A stretch of 64,000 nucleotides of DNA from Actinokineospora fastidiosa (GTDB lineage: Bacteria; Actinomycetota; Actinomycetes; Mycobacteriales; Pseudonocardiaceae). Within the stretch, counting starts at the first letter, position 1; each line of letters starts with the position of its first letter. The notes beneath the pieces are model-generated. The model saw only the letters and a list, made by a program, of their open reading frames with translations, was not told the DNA's origin and searched no databases. The stretch is from assembly GCF_014648415.1 (NCBI RefSeq), contig NZ_BMRB01000002.1, positions 1,137,260-1,201,259 of the forward strand, given 5' to 3'. Positions 52,138 through 60,782 of the stretch are shown here, one piece after another. Made by a program: the position numbers and the translations under genes.

Positions 52138-52719
52138 ATGGAGATGCGCGCCGACGCGGTGGCCGTCGCGGGGATGCTCGCGGCGACGTCGCTGCGGGTG
52201 GGGTCGGGCCAGCTCGCGGTGGTCGCCGGGGAGCCGGGCGACGGGCACACCGCGTTCGGGCTGGCGATCACCGGCAGGCTGCGGCCCACGTCGGGCACGG
52301 TGACCGGGGTCGAGCCCCGCCGGGCCGCGGTGGTGGACGCGCCCGGGGTCAGCGAGCCGGAGGGGAAGCTGCGCACCGCCGACGTCATCGCCGAGGCGCT
52401 GGCCCTGGCCGGGAGGCGGGCCGACGCGGACGAGATCGCCCGCGGGCACGGCCTCGATCCCCGCGCGCGGTTCGAGGCGGCGCCCGCCGAGGCGCGCACG
52501 GCGCTGCTGACCGACCTCGCGGCCGCCGACCTGCTGGTCCTCGACTCCCCCGACCGCCACAGCGGCGACCCGCAGGCCTGGTGGCCCACGGCGCTGCGCC
52601 ACGCCCGCCGCGGCCGGGCCGTCGTCGTGCTCTGCGGCGGCGCGGCCGCCCGGCTGCTGCCCATCACCCCCGCCCTGCTCGGCGAGACCGAGCAGCCCGA
52701 GCCCCTGGAGACCCGGTGA
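52138..52719 (+). CDS. Degenerate ABC ATPase-like protein
   Basis: 193 residues. The arrangement LAVVAGEPGDGHTAFGLAITGR followed by SGTV copies the start of an ABC ATPase, but the Walker A lysine is replaced (GEPGDGHTA). The later segment ADLLVLDSPDRHSGDPQ sits where Walker B (LLLLDEP) would be and lacks the catalytic Glu. It is therefore unlikely to hydrolyse ATP. It is encoded just before the YhgE/Pip membrane protein and after a palindromic operator. It may act as a structural partner; that is inference. Confidence 0.65.
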   Translation: MEMRADAVAVAGMLAATSLRVGSGQLAVVAGEPGDGHTAFGLAITGRLRPTSGTVTGVEPRRAAVVDAPGVSEPEGKLRTADVIAEALALAGRRADADEIARGHGLDPRARFEAAPAEARTALLTDLAAADLLVLDSPDRHSGDPQAWWPTALRHARRGRAVVVLCGGAAARLLPITPALLGETEQPEPLETR

Positions 52720-52789
52720 GCGAGCTAGCGAGCGAACCAATGTCACAGGGCCGCCGCGAGCGGCGCCTCGGAGCCTGCGAGGAGGCGTC

Positions 52790-54718
52790 GTGAGCGCCCT
52801 CCGTCTCGCCCGCACCGAGCTGCGGCGGATCACCTCGGGCACGCTGCCGAGGCTGGCGGTGCTCGCCCTGGTGCTGGTCCCGCTGCTGTACGGGTCGCTG
52901 TACCTCTACGCGAACGCCGACCCGTACGACCGGCTCGACCACATCCCGGCCGCGCTGGTCGTCGAGGACACCGGGGACGCGGGCGCGAAGGTGGCCGCCA
53001 GCCTGCGCGAGTCCGGCGCGTTCGACTGGCACGAGGTGGCCGCGCCGGAGGCCGTCGACGGCGTGCGCGCGGGCCGCTACACCTTCTCCCTCACCCTGCC
53101 CGCCGACTTCACCTCGGCCCTGACCTCCGCCGAGGGCGAGACGCCCCGGCAGGGCCTGATCACGGTCACGACGAACGACGCCAACAACTACCTGGTCGGC
53201 ACGATCGCCGACCGGGTGGTGGCCGAGGTGCGGCGCTCGGTGGCGACGGAGGTGGGCACGGCCGCCGCCGAGAAGTTCCTGGTCGGCTTCGGCACCATCT
53301 ACGACCGCACGCGCGAGGCCGCCGACGGCGCGACCCGGCTGACCGACGGCGCCACCCAGGCCGGGAACGGCGCGGCCGAACTCGCCAAGGGCCAGCGCGC
53401 GCTGCTGGACGGCGCGCGCTCGCTGGCCGCGGGCGCGGACAAGGCCGCCACGGGCGCGGCGACGCTGTCGGACGGGCTGGCGACCCTGCGCGCCAAGACG
53501 GCCCAGCTGCCCGCGCAGACGCGTGCGCTGGCCGACGGAGCCGCGCAGGTCGCGGCGGGCAACGAGAAGGTGGCCACCGCGGGCGAGGCCGTCGCGTCGG
53601 CGGCCGACAGGGTCGTCACCCGGCTCGACACCGAGGTGGAGAAGCACCTGCGGGAGGCGGGCGTCCCCGAGGACGTGATCGCCGAGACCGTCGGCGAGCT
53701 GCGCGCCCCGATCGATCAGGCGAACGCCCAGCTCCAGACCACGGCGGCCGACCTGCGGAAGCTGGCGGACGGGGCCGGGAAGGTCGCGCGCGGCGCGGAC
53801 ACGCTCGCCGACTCCACCCCCGCGCTCACCCAGGGCATCGCGAAGGCCGCCGACGGCGGCGCGGCGCTGGCGAGCGGCACCGCCGACCTCCGCGACGGCG
53901 CGGTCAGGCTGCGGGACGGCGAGGCCACCGCGGTCGACGGCGCCGACCGGCTCGCCTCGGGCACGCGGCAGGTCGCGGGCGGGGCCGCCGAGCTGCGCGA
54001 CGGCCTGGCGGCCGGGCTCGGCGAGATCCCGCACCCGGACGCGGCCGCCCGCGACGCCGCCGCGCGCGCGATCGGCGACCCGGTGGCGGTGCGGACCATC
54101 GGGGAGAACGCCGCGGGCAGCTACGGCGCGGGGCTGGCGCCGTTCTTCCTCGGGCTGGCGACCTGGATCGGGGCGTTCGTGCTGTTCCTGCTGCTGCGCC
54201 CGCTGTCGTCGCGCGCGCTGGCGGCCGGGCACAACGCGGTGCGCACGGCGCTGGGCGGGTGGCTGCCCGCGGCGGCGCTGGGGGTGGCGCAGGTCGTGGT
54301 GATGTTCGGGGCGGTGTCGTTCCTCGTCGACATCCAGCGGCCGCTGGGCGCGCTGGCGTTCCTGGCGCTGACGACGCTGGCGTTCACCGCGATCGTGCAC
54401 GCGCTCAACGCGCTGCTCGGCGCGGTCGGCAAGTTCGTCGCGCTGGTGGTGCTGATCCTGCAGCTGATCAGCGCGGGCGGGACGTTCCCGTGGCAGACGC
54501 TGCCCGAGGCGCTGTACCCGCTGCACGCGGCGCTGCCGATGGGGTACGTCGTGGACGGGCTGCGGCACCTGATCTACGGTGGCTCGCTGTCCGGGCTGGG
54601 CGTCGACGTCGGCGTGCTGTGCGCGTACCTGATCGGAGGACTCGTGGTGTCCACTGTGGCCGCCCGGCGGCAGCGGGTGTGGACCCCGTCGCGGCTGCGT
54701 CCGGAGCTGGTCCTGTGA
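52790..54718 (+). CDS. YhgE/Pip-family membrane protein
   Basis: 642 residues. One N-terminal transmembrane helix (about 18-40) is followed by a long extracellular region of repeated Asp-Gly/Ala heptads (ATRLTDGATQAGNGAAELAK, then GARSLAAGADKAATGAATLS, and more) predicted to be coiled coil (about 165-430). The last 210 residues hold five or six transmembrane helices. This is the YhgE/Pip plan, related to phage-infection proteins and ESX-associated ABC-2-like transporters. GTG 52790 follows GAGGAGG. It is coupled to the TetR gene at 54715. Confidence 0.88.
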   Translation: MSALRLARTELRRITSGTLPRLAVLALVLVPLLYGSLYLYANADPYDRLDHIPAALVVEDTGDAGAKVAASLRESGAFDWHEVAAPEAVDGVRAGRYTFSLTLPADFTSALTSAEGETPRQGLITVTTNDANNYLVGTIADRVVAEVRRSVATEVGTAAAEKFLVGFGTIYDRTREAADGATRLTDGATQAGNGAAELAKGQRALLDGARSLAAGADKAATGAATLSDGLATLRAKTAQLPAQTRALADGAAQVAAGNEKVATAGEAVASAADRVVTRLDTEVEKHLREAGVPEDVIAETVGELRAPIDQANAQLQTTAADLRKLADGAGKVARGADTLADSTPALTQGIAKAADGGAALASGTADLRDGAVRLRDGEATAVDGADRLASGTRQVAGGAAELRDGLAAGLGEIPHPDAAARDAAARAIGDPVAVRTIGENAAGSYGAGLAPFFLGLATWIGAFVLFLLLRPLSSRALAAGHNAVRTALGGWLPAAALGVAQVVVMFGAVSFLVDIQRPLGALAFLALTTLAFTAIVHALNALLGAVGKFVALVVLILQLISAGGTFPWQTLPEALYPLHAALPMGYVVDGLRHLIYGGSLSGLGVDVGVLCAYLIGGLVVSTVAARRQRVWTPSRLRPELVL

Positions 54719-55290
54719 GCCGCACGGACGCGACCCGCCGCAGGCTGTTCGAGGCGACGCTGCGGCTGGTGGGCACGCGCGGGATGGTCGGGCTCACGGT
54801 CGACGAGATCGCCGCGGAGGCGGGCGTCGCGAAGGGCACGGTGTACTACAACTTCGGCAGCAAGGACGGGCTGATCGACGCGCTGCTGCGCTACGGCGTC
54901 GACGTGCTGGCGTTCCGGCTGTCCGATGCGGGCGACGGGGACGCGCGCACGACCCTGTCGCGGCTGGTCGAGGGCATGCTCGACTTCTTCGCCGAGTACC
55001 CGACGTTCGCGCAGCTGCTGGTCAGCGAGCTGTGGCGCACGCCGAGCCAGTGGCAGGCCACGCTGTCGCTGCTGCGGGAGCGGATCACCGCCCTGATCCG
55101 CGCCCAGTTCCAGCGGCTGGCCGACTCCGGCGGGCTGCCCGCGGGCGTGCGGGTGGCCACTGCCGCGTCGGCGCTGTTCGGGACGGTGCTGGTGGTCGCC
55201 CTGGACTGGCAGGTGTTCACCCCGGACCAGACCCGCGACGAGGTCCGCGACAACGTGCTGAACCTCATCCAGGGCCTGCGGGAGGGATGA
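54715..55290 (+). CDS. TetR-family regulator of the YhgE operon
   Basis: 191 residues. DNA-binding domain RTDATRRRLFEATLRLVGTR and VDEIAAEAGVAKGTVYYNFG; C-terminal TetR_C domain with FFAEYPTFAQLLVSELWRTP. GTG 54715 overlaps the YhgE stop as GTGA. It probably represses its own operon through the palindrome at 52105. Confidence 0.9.
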   Translation: MSRTDATRRRLFEATLRLVGTRGMVGLTVDEIAAEAGVAKGTVYYNFGSKDGLIDALLRYGVDVLAFRLSDAGDGDARTTLSRLVEGMLDFFAEYPTFAQLLVSELWRTPSQWQATLSLLRERITALIRAQFQRLADSGGLPAGVRVATAASALFGTVLVVALDWQVFTPDQTRDEVRDNVLNLIQGLREG

Positions 55291-55410
55291 GGGTGACGAC
55301 CAGGGGCTGAGGCTCGGCGGGTGGCTGACTTGGGCGGCGCCGCACGACCTCGGCCCGGTCCGTCGTCGGCGGGGTGGCGTCGCGGCGCGGCCCGCCGCGA
55401 GCGCCTCACC

Positions 55411-55842
55411 TCACCTGGCGCCGGGGGCGCGGTCCAGGACCATGCAGGTCAGCCGGGCGGTGCAGGTGCGCCTGCCGGTGTCGTCGTAGATCGCGATCTC
55501 GAAGGTCGACGAGCTGCGGCCCACGTGCAGCGGGGTGCACACGCCGGTGACCTCGCCGTCGCGGACGGCGCGGTGGTGGGTGCAGGACAGCTCCAGCCCG
55601 ACGACGGTCTTGCCCTCGGGCGCGTGCAGCGCCCCGGCGATCGAACCCAGCGTCTCGGCCAGCACGCCGTTCGCGCCGCCGTGCAGGAGCCCGTACGGCT
55701 GCAGGTTGCCCGCCACGGGCATCGTGGCGACCAGCCGGTCCTTGTCCCACTCGGTGATCTTGATGCCCATCCGGTCCTCGAGCAGCTGACCGGCGAGGTC
55801 CTCGCGGACCGGGTACCAATCCGGCACCGAAGACTCGCTCAT
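55411..55842 (-). CDS. Hotdog-fold thioesterase (PaaI type)
   Basis: 143 residues; ATG 55842 follows GGAGGG. The PaaI/4HBT motif is LLHGGANGVLAETLGSIAGA, and strands VGLELSCTHHRAVRDGEVTG and STFEIAIYDDTGRRTCTARL complete the hotdog fold. It hydrolyses aromatic or short acyl-CoA thioesters. Its divergent position next to polA is conserved in actinomycetes. Confidence 0.9.
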   Translation of the reverse strand: MSESSVPDWYPVREDLAGQLLEDRMGIKITEWDKDRLVATMPVAGNLQPYGLLHGGANGVLAETLGSIAGALHAPEGKTVVGLELSCTHHRAVRDGEVTGVCTPLHVGRSSSTFEIAIYDDTGRRTCTARLTCMVLDRAPGAR

Positions 55843-55910
55843 TGACCCTCCTACGGGTGACGGCGACGTGCCGCGGGGTGACTGTCGGTGCTCCACCCTA
55901 GACTCGGGCC

Positions 55911-58646
55911 GTGCCTGCGAAGACCGTGCCCGCCAAGTCCGAGACGCCCGCCCCGACGGCCGTGCGCCGCCTGCTGCTCATCGACGGCCACTCGATGGCG
56001 TACCGGGCGTTCTTCGCGCTGCCCAAGGAGAACTTCTCCACCGGCACCGGCCAGCACACCAACGCGGTGTACGGCTTCACCTCCATGCTCATCAACCTGC
56101 TGCGCGACGAGGCCCCCACGCATCTCGCGGTGTGCTTCGACCTGTCGCGGCAGACGTTCCGCTCGGAGGCGTTCGCCGACTACAAGGCCAACCGCAGCGC
56201 ATCGCCCGACGAGTTCAAGGGCCAGGTCAGCCTCATCCAGGAGGTGCTGACCGCCCTGCAGATCCCGATGCTGTCCAAGGAGAACTACGAGGCGGACGAC
56301 TGCATCGCCACGCTGACGACGCTGGCCACCGCCCAGGGCTACCACGTCGCGATCTGCACCGGCGACCGGGACGCGCTGCAGCTGGTCACCGACCAGGTGA
56401 CGGTGCTCTACCCGGTCAAGGGCGTCTCCGAGCTGGCCCGGTTCACCCCCGAGCTGGTGCTGGAGAAGTACGGCGTCAGCCCCGGCCAGTACCCGGACTT
56501 CGCCGCGCTGCGCGGCGACCCGAGCGACAACCTGCCGAAGATCCCCGGCGTCGGCGAGAAGACGATCGCCAAGTGGATGCAGCAGTTCGGCTCGCTGGAC
56601 GCGATCATCGACCGGGTCGACGAGGTCAAGGGCAAGGTCGGCGACGCGCTGCGGGCGAACCTGTCCAGCGTGGTGCTCAACCGCCAGCTCACCGAGCTGG
56701 TGCGCGACGTGCCGCTGGGCGTCGAGCCGGACGAGCTGGCCGTGCGGCCGTGGGACCGCGACGCCGTGCACCGGCTGTTCGACGAGCTGGAGTTCCGGGT
56801 CCTGCGCGACCGGCTGTTCGAGACGCTGTCGACCGCCGAGCCCGAGGCCGAGGAGGGCTTCGAGGTCAGCGGCGGCGCGCTGGCCCCCGGCGCGCTGCCG
56901 GGCTGGCTGGCCGAGCACGCCGGGCCGGGCACCCGCGTCGGCCTGTCGTTCCGCGACCAGCAGGTCGGCGTGTCCGGGCAGGCCGTCGAGCTGCGGTCGA
57001 TCGCGCTGTCGGGGGTCGACGGCGCGGGCGCGTACGTCGACGTCACGTCGCTGGACGAGGGCGACGAGACGGCGCTGCGCGCGTGGCTGTCCGACCCGGG
57101 GCGGCCGAAGCTGGCCCACGACGTCAAGCGCTCGCTGCACGCGCTGCGCCACCGCGGCTGGGAGCTGCACGGCCTGGTCACCGACACCGCGCTGGCGGCG
57201 TACCTGGTGCGGCCGGGGCAGCGCACGTTCAGCCTCGACGACCTCGTGCTGCGGTACCTGCAGCGCGAGCTGCGCGTGGAGCAGAACGACGGCGAGCAGC
57301 AGCTGTCCCTGCTCGACGAGGAGGGCGACGACGAGCGCAGGCTCGCCGCGGGCGAGATCGTGCGCGCGCGGGCCATCGCCGAGCTGGCCGACGCGCTCGA
57401 CGCGGCGCTCGCCGAGCTGGGCCAGGACAAGCTGCTCGCCGAGATCGAGCTGCCGCTGCTGCGGGTGCTGGCCGAGCTGGAGGCCGACGGCATCGCCGTC
57501 GACGTGGTTCGGCTGCAGGAGTTGGAGTCGCACTTCGGCGCCCGGGTGCGCGACGCGGAGCGGGCGGCGTTCGACGTGATCGGCAAGGAGATCAACCTCG
57601 GTTCGCCCAAGCAGCTGCAGGTCGTGCTGTTCGACGAGCTGCAGATGCCCAAGACGAAGAAGACGAAGACGGGCTACACCACCGACGCCGACGCGCTGAC
57701 CACGCTCTACGAGCAGACCGAGCACCCGTTCCTGCGCCACCTGCTCGAGCACCGCGACGCGATGCGGATGAAGATCACCGTCGAGGGCCTGCTCAAGTCC
57801 GTCGGCGACGACGACCGCATCCACACCACGTTCAACCAGACGATCGCGGCGACCGGGCGGCTGTCGTCCACCGAGCCGAACCTGCAGAACATCCCCATCC
57901 GCACGGCCGAGGGCCGGATGATCCGCGACGCGTTCATCGTCGGTCCCGGCTTCGGCGAGCTGATGTCGGCCGACTACAGCCAGATCGAGATGCGGATCAT
58001 GGCGCACCTGTCGGAGGACGAAGGGCTCATCTCGGCGTTCCGCTCCGGCCACGACTTCCACGCCGCCACCGCGGCGCGGGTGTTCTCCGCCGAGCCGTCT
58101 GAGGTCACCGGGGAGCAGCGGGCCAAGATCAAGGCCATGAACTACGGCCTGGCCTACGGGCTCTCCGCGTTCGGGCTGTCGCAGCAGCTGCGCATCTCCA
58201 CCGAGGAGGCGCGCGGGCTGATGGAGGAGTACTTCGCCACCTTCGGCGGCATCCGCGACTACCTGGCCGAGGTCGTCGCCCGCGCCCGCAAGGACGGCTA
58301 CACCGAGACGATCTTCGGCCGCAGGCGCTACCTGCCGGACCTGACCAGCGACAACCGCCAGCGCCGGGAGATGGCCGAGCGGATGGCGCTCAACGCCCCG
58401 ATCCAGGGCAGCGCCGCCGACATCATCAAGGTCGCCATGCTGCGCGTGCAGAAGGCGCTGCGCAAGGCCGGGACCGCGACCCGGATGCTGCTGCAGGTGC
58501 ACGACGAGCTGGTGTTCGAGGTGGCTCCCGGCGAGCGGGAGTCGGCGGAGGCGCTGGTGCGCGCGGAGATGGCGGGCGCGTTCGACCTGCGGGTCCCGCT
58601 GGACGTGTCGGTCGGCTACGGCCGCTCCTGGCACGCGGCCCACTAG
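55911..58646 (+). CDS. polA: DNA polymerase I
   Basis: 911 residues: 5'-nuclease domain (about 18-300, LLLIDGHSMAYRAFFAL, YEADDCIATLTTLA, FAALRGDPSDNLPKIPGVGE), a 3'-5' exonuclease-like domain (about 320-500) and the polymerase domain (about 500-911). Polymerase motif A is SADYSQIEMRIMAHLS, the O helix is RAKIKAMNYGLAYGLS, and motif C is LQVHDELVFE. The exonuclease domain lacks the DxE and later acidic residues (GLSFRDQQVGV in place of the first motif), so proofreading is absent, as in mycobacteria. GTG 55911 is the start. Confidence 0.97.
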   Translation: MPAKTVPAKSETPAPTAVRRLLLIDGHSMAYRAFFALPKENFSTGTGQHTNAVYGFTSMLINLLRDEAPTHLAVCFDLSRQTFRSEAFADYKANRSASPDEFKGQVSLIQEVLTALQIPMLSKENYEADDCIATLTTLATAQGYHVAICTGDRDALQLVTDQVTVLYPVKGVSELARFTPELVLEKYGVSPGQYPDFAALRGDPSDNLPKIPGVGEKTIAKWMQQFGSLDAIIDRVDEVKGKVGDALRANLSSVVLNRQLTELVRDVPLGVEPDELAVRPWDRDAVHRLFDELEFRVLRDRLFETLSTAEPEAEEGFEVSGGALAPGALPGWLAEHAGPGTRVGLSFRDQQVGVSGQAVELRSIALSGVDGAGAYVDVTSLDEGDETALRAWLSDPGRPKLAHDVKRSLHALRHRGWELHGLVTDTALAAYLVRPGQRTFSLDDLVLRYLQRELRVEQNDGEQQLSLLDEEGDDERRLAAGEIVRARAIAELADALDAALAELGQDKLLAEIELPLLRVLAELEADGIAVDVVRLQELESHFGARVRDAERAAFDVIGKEINLGSPKQLQVVLFDELQMPKTKKTKTGYTTDADALTTLYEQTEHPFLRHLLEHRDAMRMKITVEGLLKSVGDDDRIHTTFNQTIAATGRLSSTEPNLQNIPIRTAEGRMIRDAFIVGPGFGELMSADYSQIEMRIMAHLSEDEGLISAFRSGHDFHAATAARVFSAEPSEVTGEQRAKIKAMNYGLAYGLSAFGLSQQLRISTEEARGLMEEYFATFGGIRDYLAEVVARARKDGYTETIFGRRRYLPDLTSDNRQRREMAERMALNAPIQGSAADIIKVAMLRVQKALRKAGTATRMLLQVHDELVFEVAPGERESAEALVRAEMAGAFDLRVPLDVSVGYGRSWHAAH

Positions 58647-59273
58647 ATGGACCTCTACGAGGCCATCGGCCGCCGTCGTGACGTGCGGGCCGAGTTCACC
58701 GAAGAGCCGCTCGACGACGAGGTGCTGACCCGGGTGCTGGGCGCGGCCCACGCCGCGCCCAGTGTCGGCCTGACCCAGCCGTGGGACTTCATCGTCATCC
58801 GCTCGCCGTCGACCAAGGCCGCCTTCCACGCCCACGTGCGCTCCGAGCGCGACACCTTCGCCGCGACGCTGTCCGGCGAGCGGCGGGCCACGTTCGACCG
58901 CATCAAGATCGACGGGGTGCTGGAGTCGGCGGTGTCGGTCGTGGTCACCTACGACCCCGGCCGCGGCTCCCCCGCCGTCCTCGGCAGGCACGCCATCGCC
59001 GACGCGGGCCTGTACTCGGTGTGCCTGGCCATCCAGAACCTCTGGCTGGCCGCGACCGCCGAGGGCCTGGGCGTGGGCTGGGTGAGCTTCTACCGCGAGG
59101 ACTTCGTGCGCGACCTGCTGGGCATCCCGGAGCGCGTGCGCCCGGTCGCCTGGCTGTGCCTCGGTCCGGTGTCGACCCTCCACACAGTCCCCGACCTGGA
59201 ACGCCACCGCTGGCGCACCCGAATCCCCCTCGACGAGGTCGTGCACCGGGAACGCTTCCCGACGGTTGACTAG
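58647..59273 (+). CDS. bluB: 5,6-dimethylbenzimidazole synthase BluB
   Basis: 208 residues of the nitroreductase fold. YEAIGRRRDVRAEFTEEPLD, HAAPSVGLTQPWDFIVI, AIQNLWLAATAEGLGVGWVS and the end RTRIPLDEVVHRERF match BluB. This enzyme splits FMNH2 with oxygen to make the lower ligand of vitamin B12. ATG 58647 directly follows the polA stop. No other cobalamin gene is in view. Confidence 0.88.
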   Translation: MDLYEAIGRRRDVRAEFTEEPLDDEVLTRVLGAAHAAPSVGLTQPWDFIVIRSPSTKAAFHAHVRSERDTFAATLSGERRATFDRIKIDGVLESAVSVVVTYDPGRGSPAVLGRHAIADAGLYSVCLAIQNLWLAATAEGLGVGWVSFYREDFVRDLLGIPERVRPVAWLCLGPVSTLHTVPDLERHRWRTRIPLDEVVHRERFPTVD

Positions 59274-59298
59274 CCCATCTGGGGGTACATTCCGAGAC

Positions 59299-59802
59299 GT
59301 GAACAGTCGACGCGGCCTCATCCTGGGCGGAACCGGAATGCTCGCGGGCGTGTCCACCACCCTGGTGGCCGCGGGCTGGCACATCGTCCTGCCGAGCAGG
59401 CGCTACGCGCCCCTCGCCGTCGACGGCACCGGCCGCGCCCGCTGGGTCCGCGCCGACTGGACCCGCCCCAACGACCTCGCCTGCCAGGCCGCCCGCGTCC
59501 TCGGCGGCCAGGCCGACCTCCTCGTGGCCTGGGTGGCCGACACCGTCCGCATCCCCGTCCTCCGCGCCGTAGGCCCCCTCCTCAAACCCCACGCCCCGGT
59601 CGTCGAGGTCCACGCGGACCGCCCCATGGACCCCGTGCTGGACACCCACCGCACCCACCAGGTCGTCCTGGGCGAGGTCGGCTACGCAGGCCGCACCCGC
59701 TGGCTCACCGACGAGGAGATCACCACCGGCGTCCTCGAGGCCATCGACCGCGCCCTCGCAGGCCAACCCCCCATGGCCCGCCGCCTGGCCGAACGCGTCT
59801 GA
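59299..59802 (+). CDS. Rossmann-like short-chain dehydrogenase-related protein
   Basis: 167 residues. GLILGGTGMLAGVSTTLVAA at the N-terminus is a dinucleotide-binding beta-alpha turn, followed by short blocks of a truncated Rossmann fold (WHIVLPSRRYAPLAV, DLLVAWVADTVRIPVLRAVG). Length is well below a complete short-chain dehydrogenase and no Tyr-x-x-x-Lys catalytic motif is present. GTG 59299 lies 7 nt after TACATT, so it may be leaderless. The gap 59803-59947 downstream is GC-rich with no gene. Confidence 0.72.
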   Translation: MNSRRGLILGGTGMLAGVSTTLVAAGWHIVLPSRRYAPLAVDGTGRARWVRADWTRPNDLACQAARVLGGQADLLVAWVADTVRIPVLRAVGPLLKPHAPVVEVHADRPMDPVLDTHRTHQVVLGEVGYAGRTRWLTDEEITTGVLEAIDRALAGQPPMARRLAERV

Positions 59803-59947
59803 CCCCACCCGCTCCGCTTCCCCTACGCTTCCTCACCACCCGCAACGCCGCCGTCGCCCCGCAACCCCGCCGTCACGCCACCGGACCCGCGGTAGCGGCA
59901 TCACCCCGTGGCGGCATCACCCCCGCAGTCCGGAAGGCCCCCGCCCC

Positions 59948-60406
59948 ATGGCTGACCGCCACCTCATCGACGTCCACGTCCTCCTCCTCCGCGACGACGA
60001 AGTCCTCCTAACCCAACGCAAAGGCGGCCCCTGGGACGGCATGTGGCACCTCCCCTCCGGCAAACTCGACGCGGGCGAACCCGCCACCACCGCCGCGGCG
60101 CGGGAAGCCGCCGAAGAGGTCGGCGTCCACATCGACCCCACCGACCTCACCTGCGTCCACACCATCCACGTCAACGGCTCCGGCCCCGAACCCCGCCTCG
60201 GCCTCTTCTTCACCACCACCCGCTGGACCGGCGAACCCACCAACCAGGAACCCGACAAGTGCTCCGCCCTCGCCTGGTTCCCCCTCCACGACCTCCCCCA
60301 CAACACCATCGACTACCCCGCCCAAGGCATCCACGCCTACCGCGACGGCACCACCTTCAGCGAACACGGCTGGCTCCCCCGCACCCAGCACGCGCACGTC
60401 GGGTAG
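59948..60406 (+). CDS. Nudix hydrolase
   Basis: 152 residues. The Nudix box is GKLDAGEPATTAAAREAAEE followed by VGV, with the metal-binding Glu residues in REAAEE. It hydrolyses a nucleoside diphosphate linked to another group; the preference is unknown. The front DVHVLLLRDDEVLLTQRKGG and the C-terminal KCSALAWFPLHDLPHNTIDY are typical of the MutT-like group. ATG 59948 is supported by a CCCC-flanked but weak ribosome site. Confidence 0.88.
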   Translation: MADRHLIDVHVLLLRDDEVLLTQRKGGPWDGMWHLPSGKLDAGEPATTAAAREAAEEVGVHIDPTDLTCVHTIHVNGSGPEPRLGLFFTTTRWTGEPTNQEPDKCSALAWFPLHDLPHNTIDYPAQGIHAYRDGTTFSEHGWLPRTQHAHVG

Positions 60407-60427
60407 CACCCCGACCGTCCGCTTCTG

Positions 60428-60491
60428 CCGTCGAGGGTGAGCGACCCACTCGGCCGTCGAGTGTCAGCGACTGTCGTCGAGTGCCAGCACC
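60428..60491 (+). repeat. Three iterated ~18-bp motifs in an intergenic region
   Basis: CCGTCGAGGGTGAGCGAC (60428-60445), CCGTCGAGTGTCAGCGAC (60454-60471) and TCGTCGAGTGCCAGCACC (60474-60491) are near-copies with 26- and 20-bp spacing. They lie in the 376-bp gap 60407-60782 between the Nudix gene and the livF terminator. They could be protein-binding sites or decayed repeats. The gap also holds the dispersed element at 60595. Confidence 0.5.
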
Positions 60492-60594
60492 TCCCGGGGC
60501 CTCACGCTCTCCACCGTCTAACCCTGCCAGGCACTCACCGCAGGGCTGCCACTCGTGGCTTCCGGGTGGGAGCGGTGACTTCCGGGTGGGGGCG

Positions 60595-60715
60595 GCCGTT
60601 GGCCCGGCGACCGCGACCTCCTTCCTCGCCATCGTTGTCGATCTTGGTTTCATTATCGAACATCCGTTCGCCCGAAGAGAACAGTCGACTAGTCCTTTCA
60701 GACCAGTAACATAGC
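60595..60715 (-). repeat. 121-bp dispersed element, copy 2 (inverted)
   Basis: Inverted copy of 40611-40731 with no gaps, roughly 88% identical overall and 65 of 66 bases identical in the core next to GGCCAACGGC. Read on the plus strand it encodes the same GPATATSFLAIVVDLGFIIE before diverging (HPFARREQSTSPFRPVT against LAFAQREHQARPFRAVT) and ending at a stop. Most differences outside the core change amino acids, so protein coding is not strongly supported. Confidence 0.85.
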
Positions 60716-60732
60716 GGGGGGTACCGACAGAG

Positions 60733-60765
60733 AAAGGGCCCGCGGCGGGAAGCCGCGGGCCCTTT
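60733..60765 (-). terminator. Terminator of the liv operon
   Basis: AAAGGGCCCGCGGC (60733-60746) pairs with GCCGCGGGCCCTTT (60752-60765), loop 5 nt, 18 bp past the livF stop. A perfect 14-bp stem. Confidence 0.88.
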
Positions 60766-60782
60766 CCGTCACGCCAGGGGAC

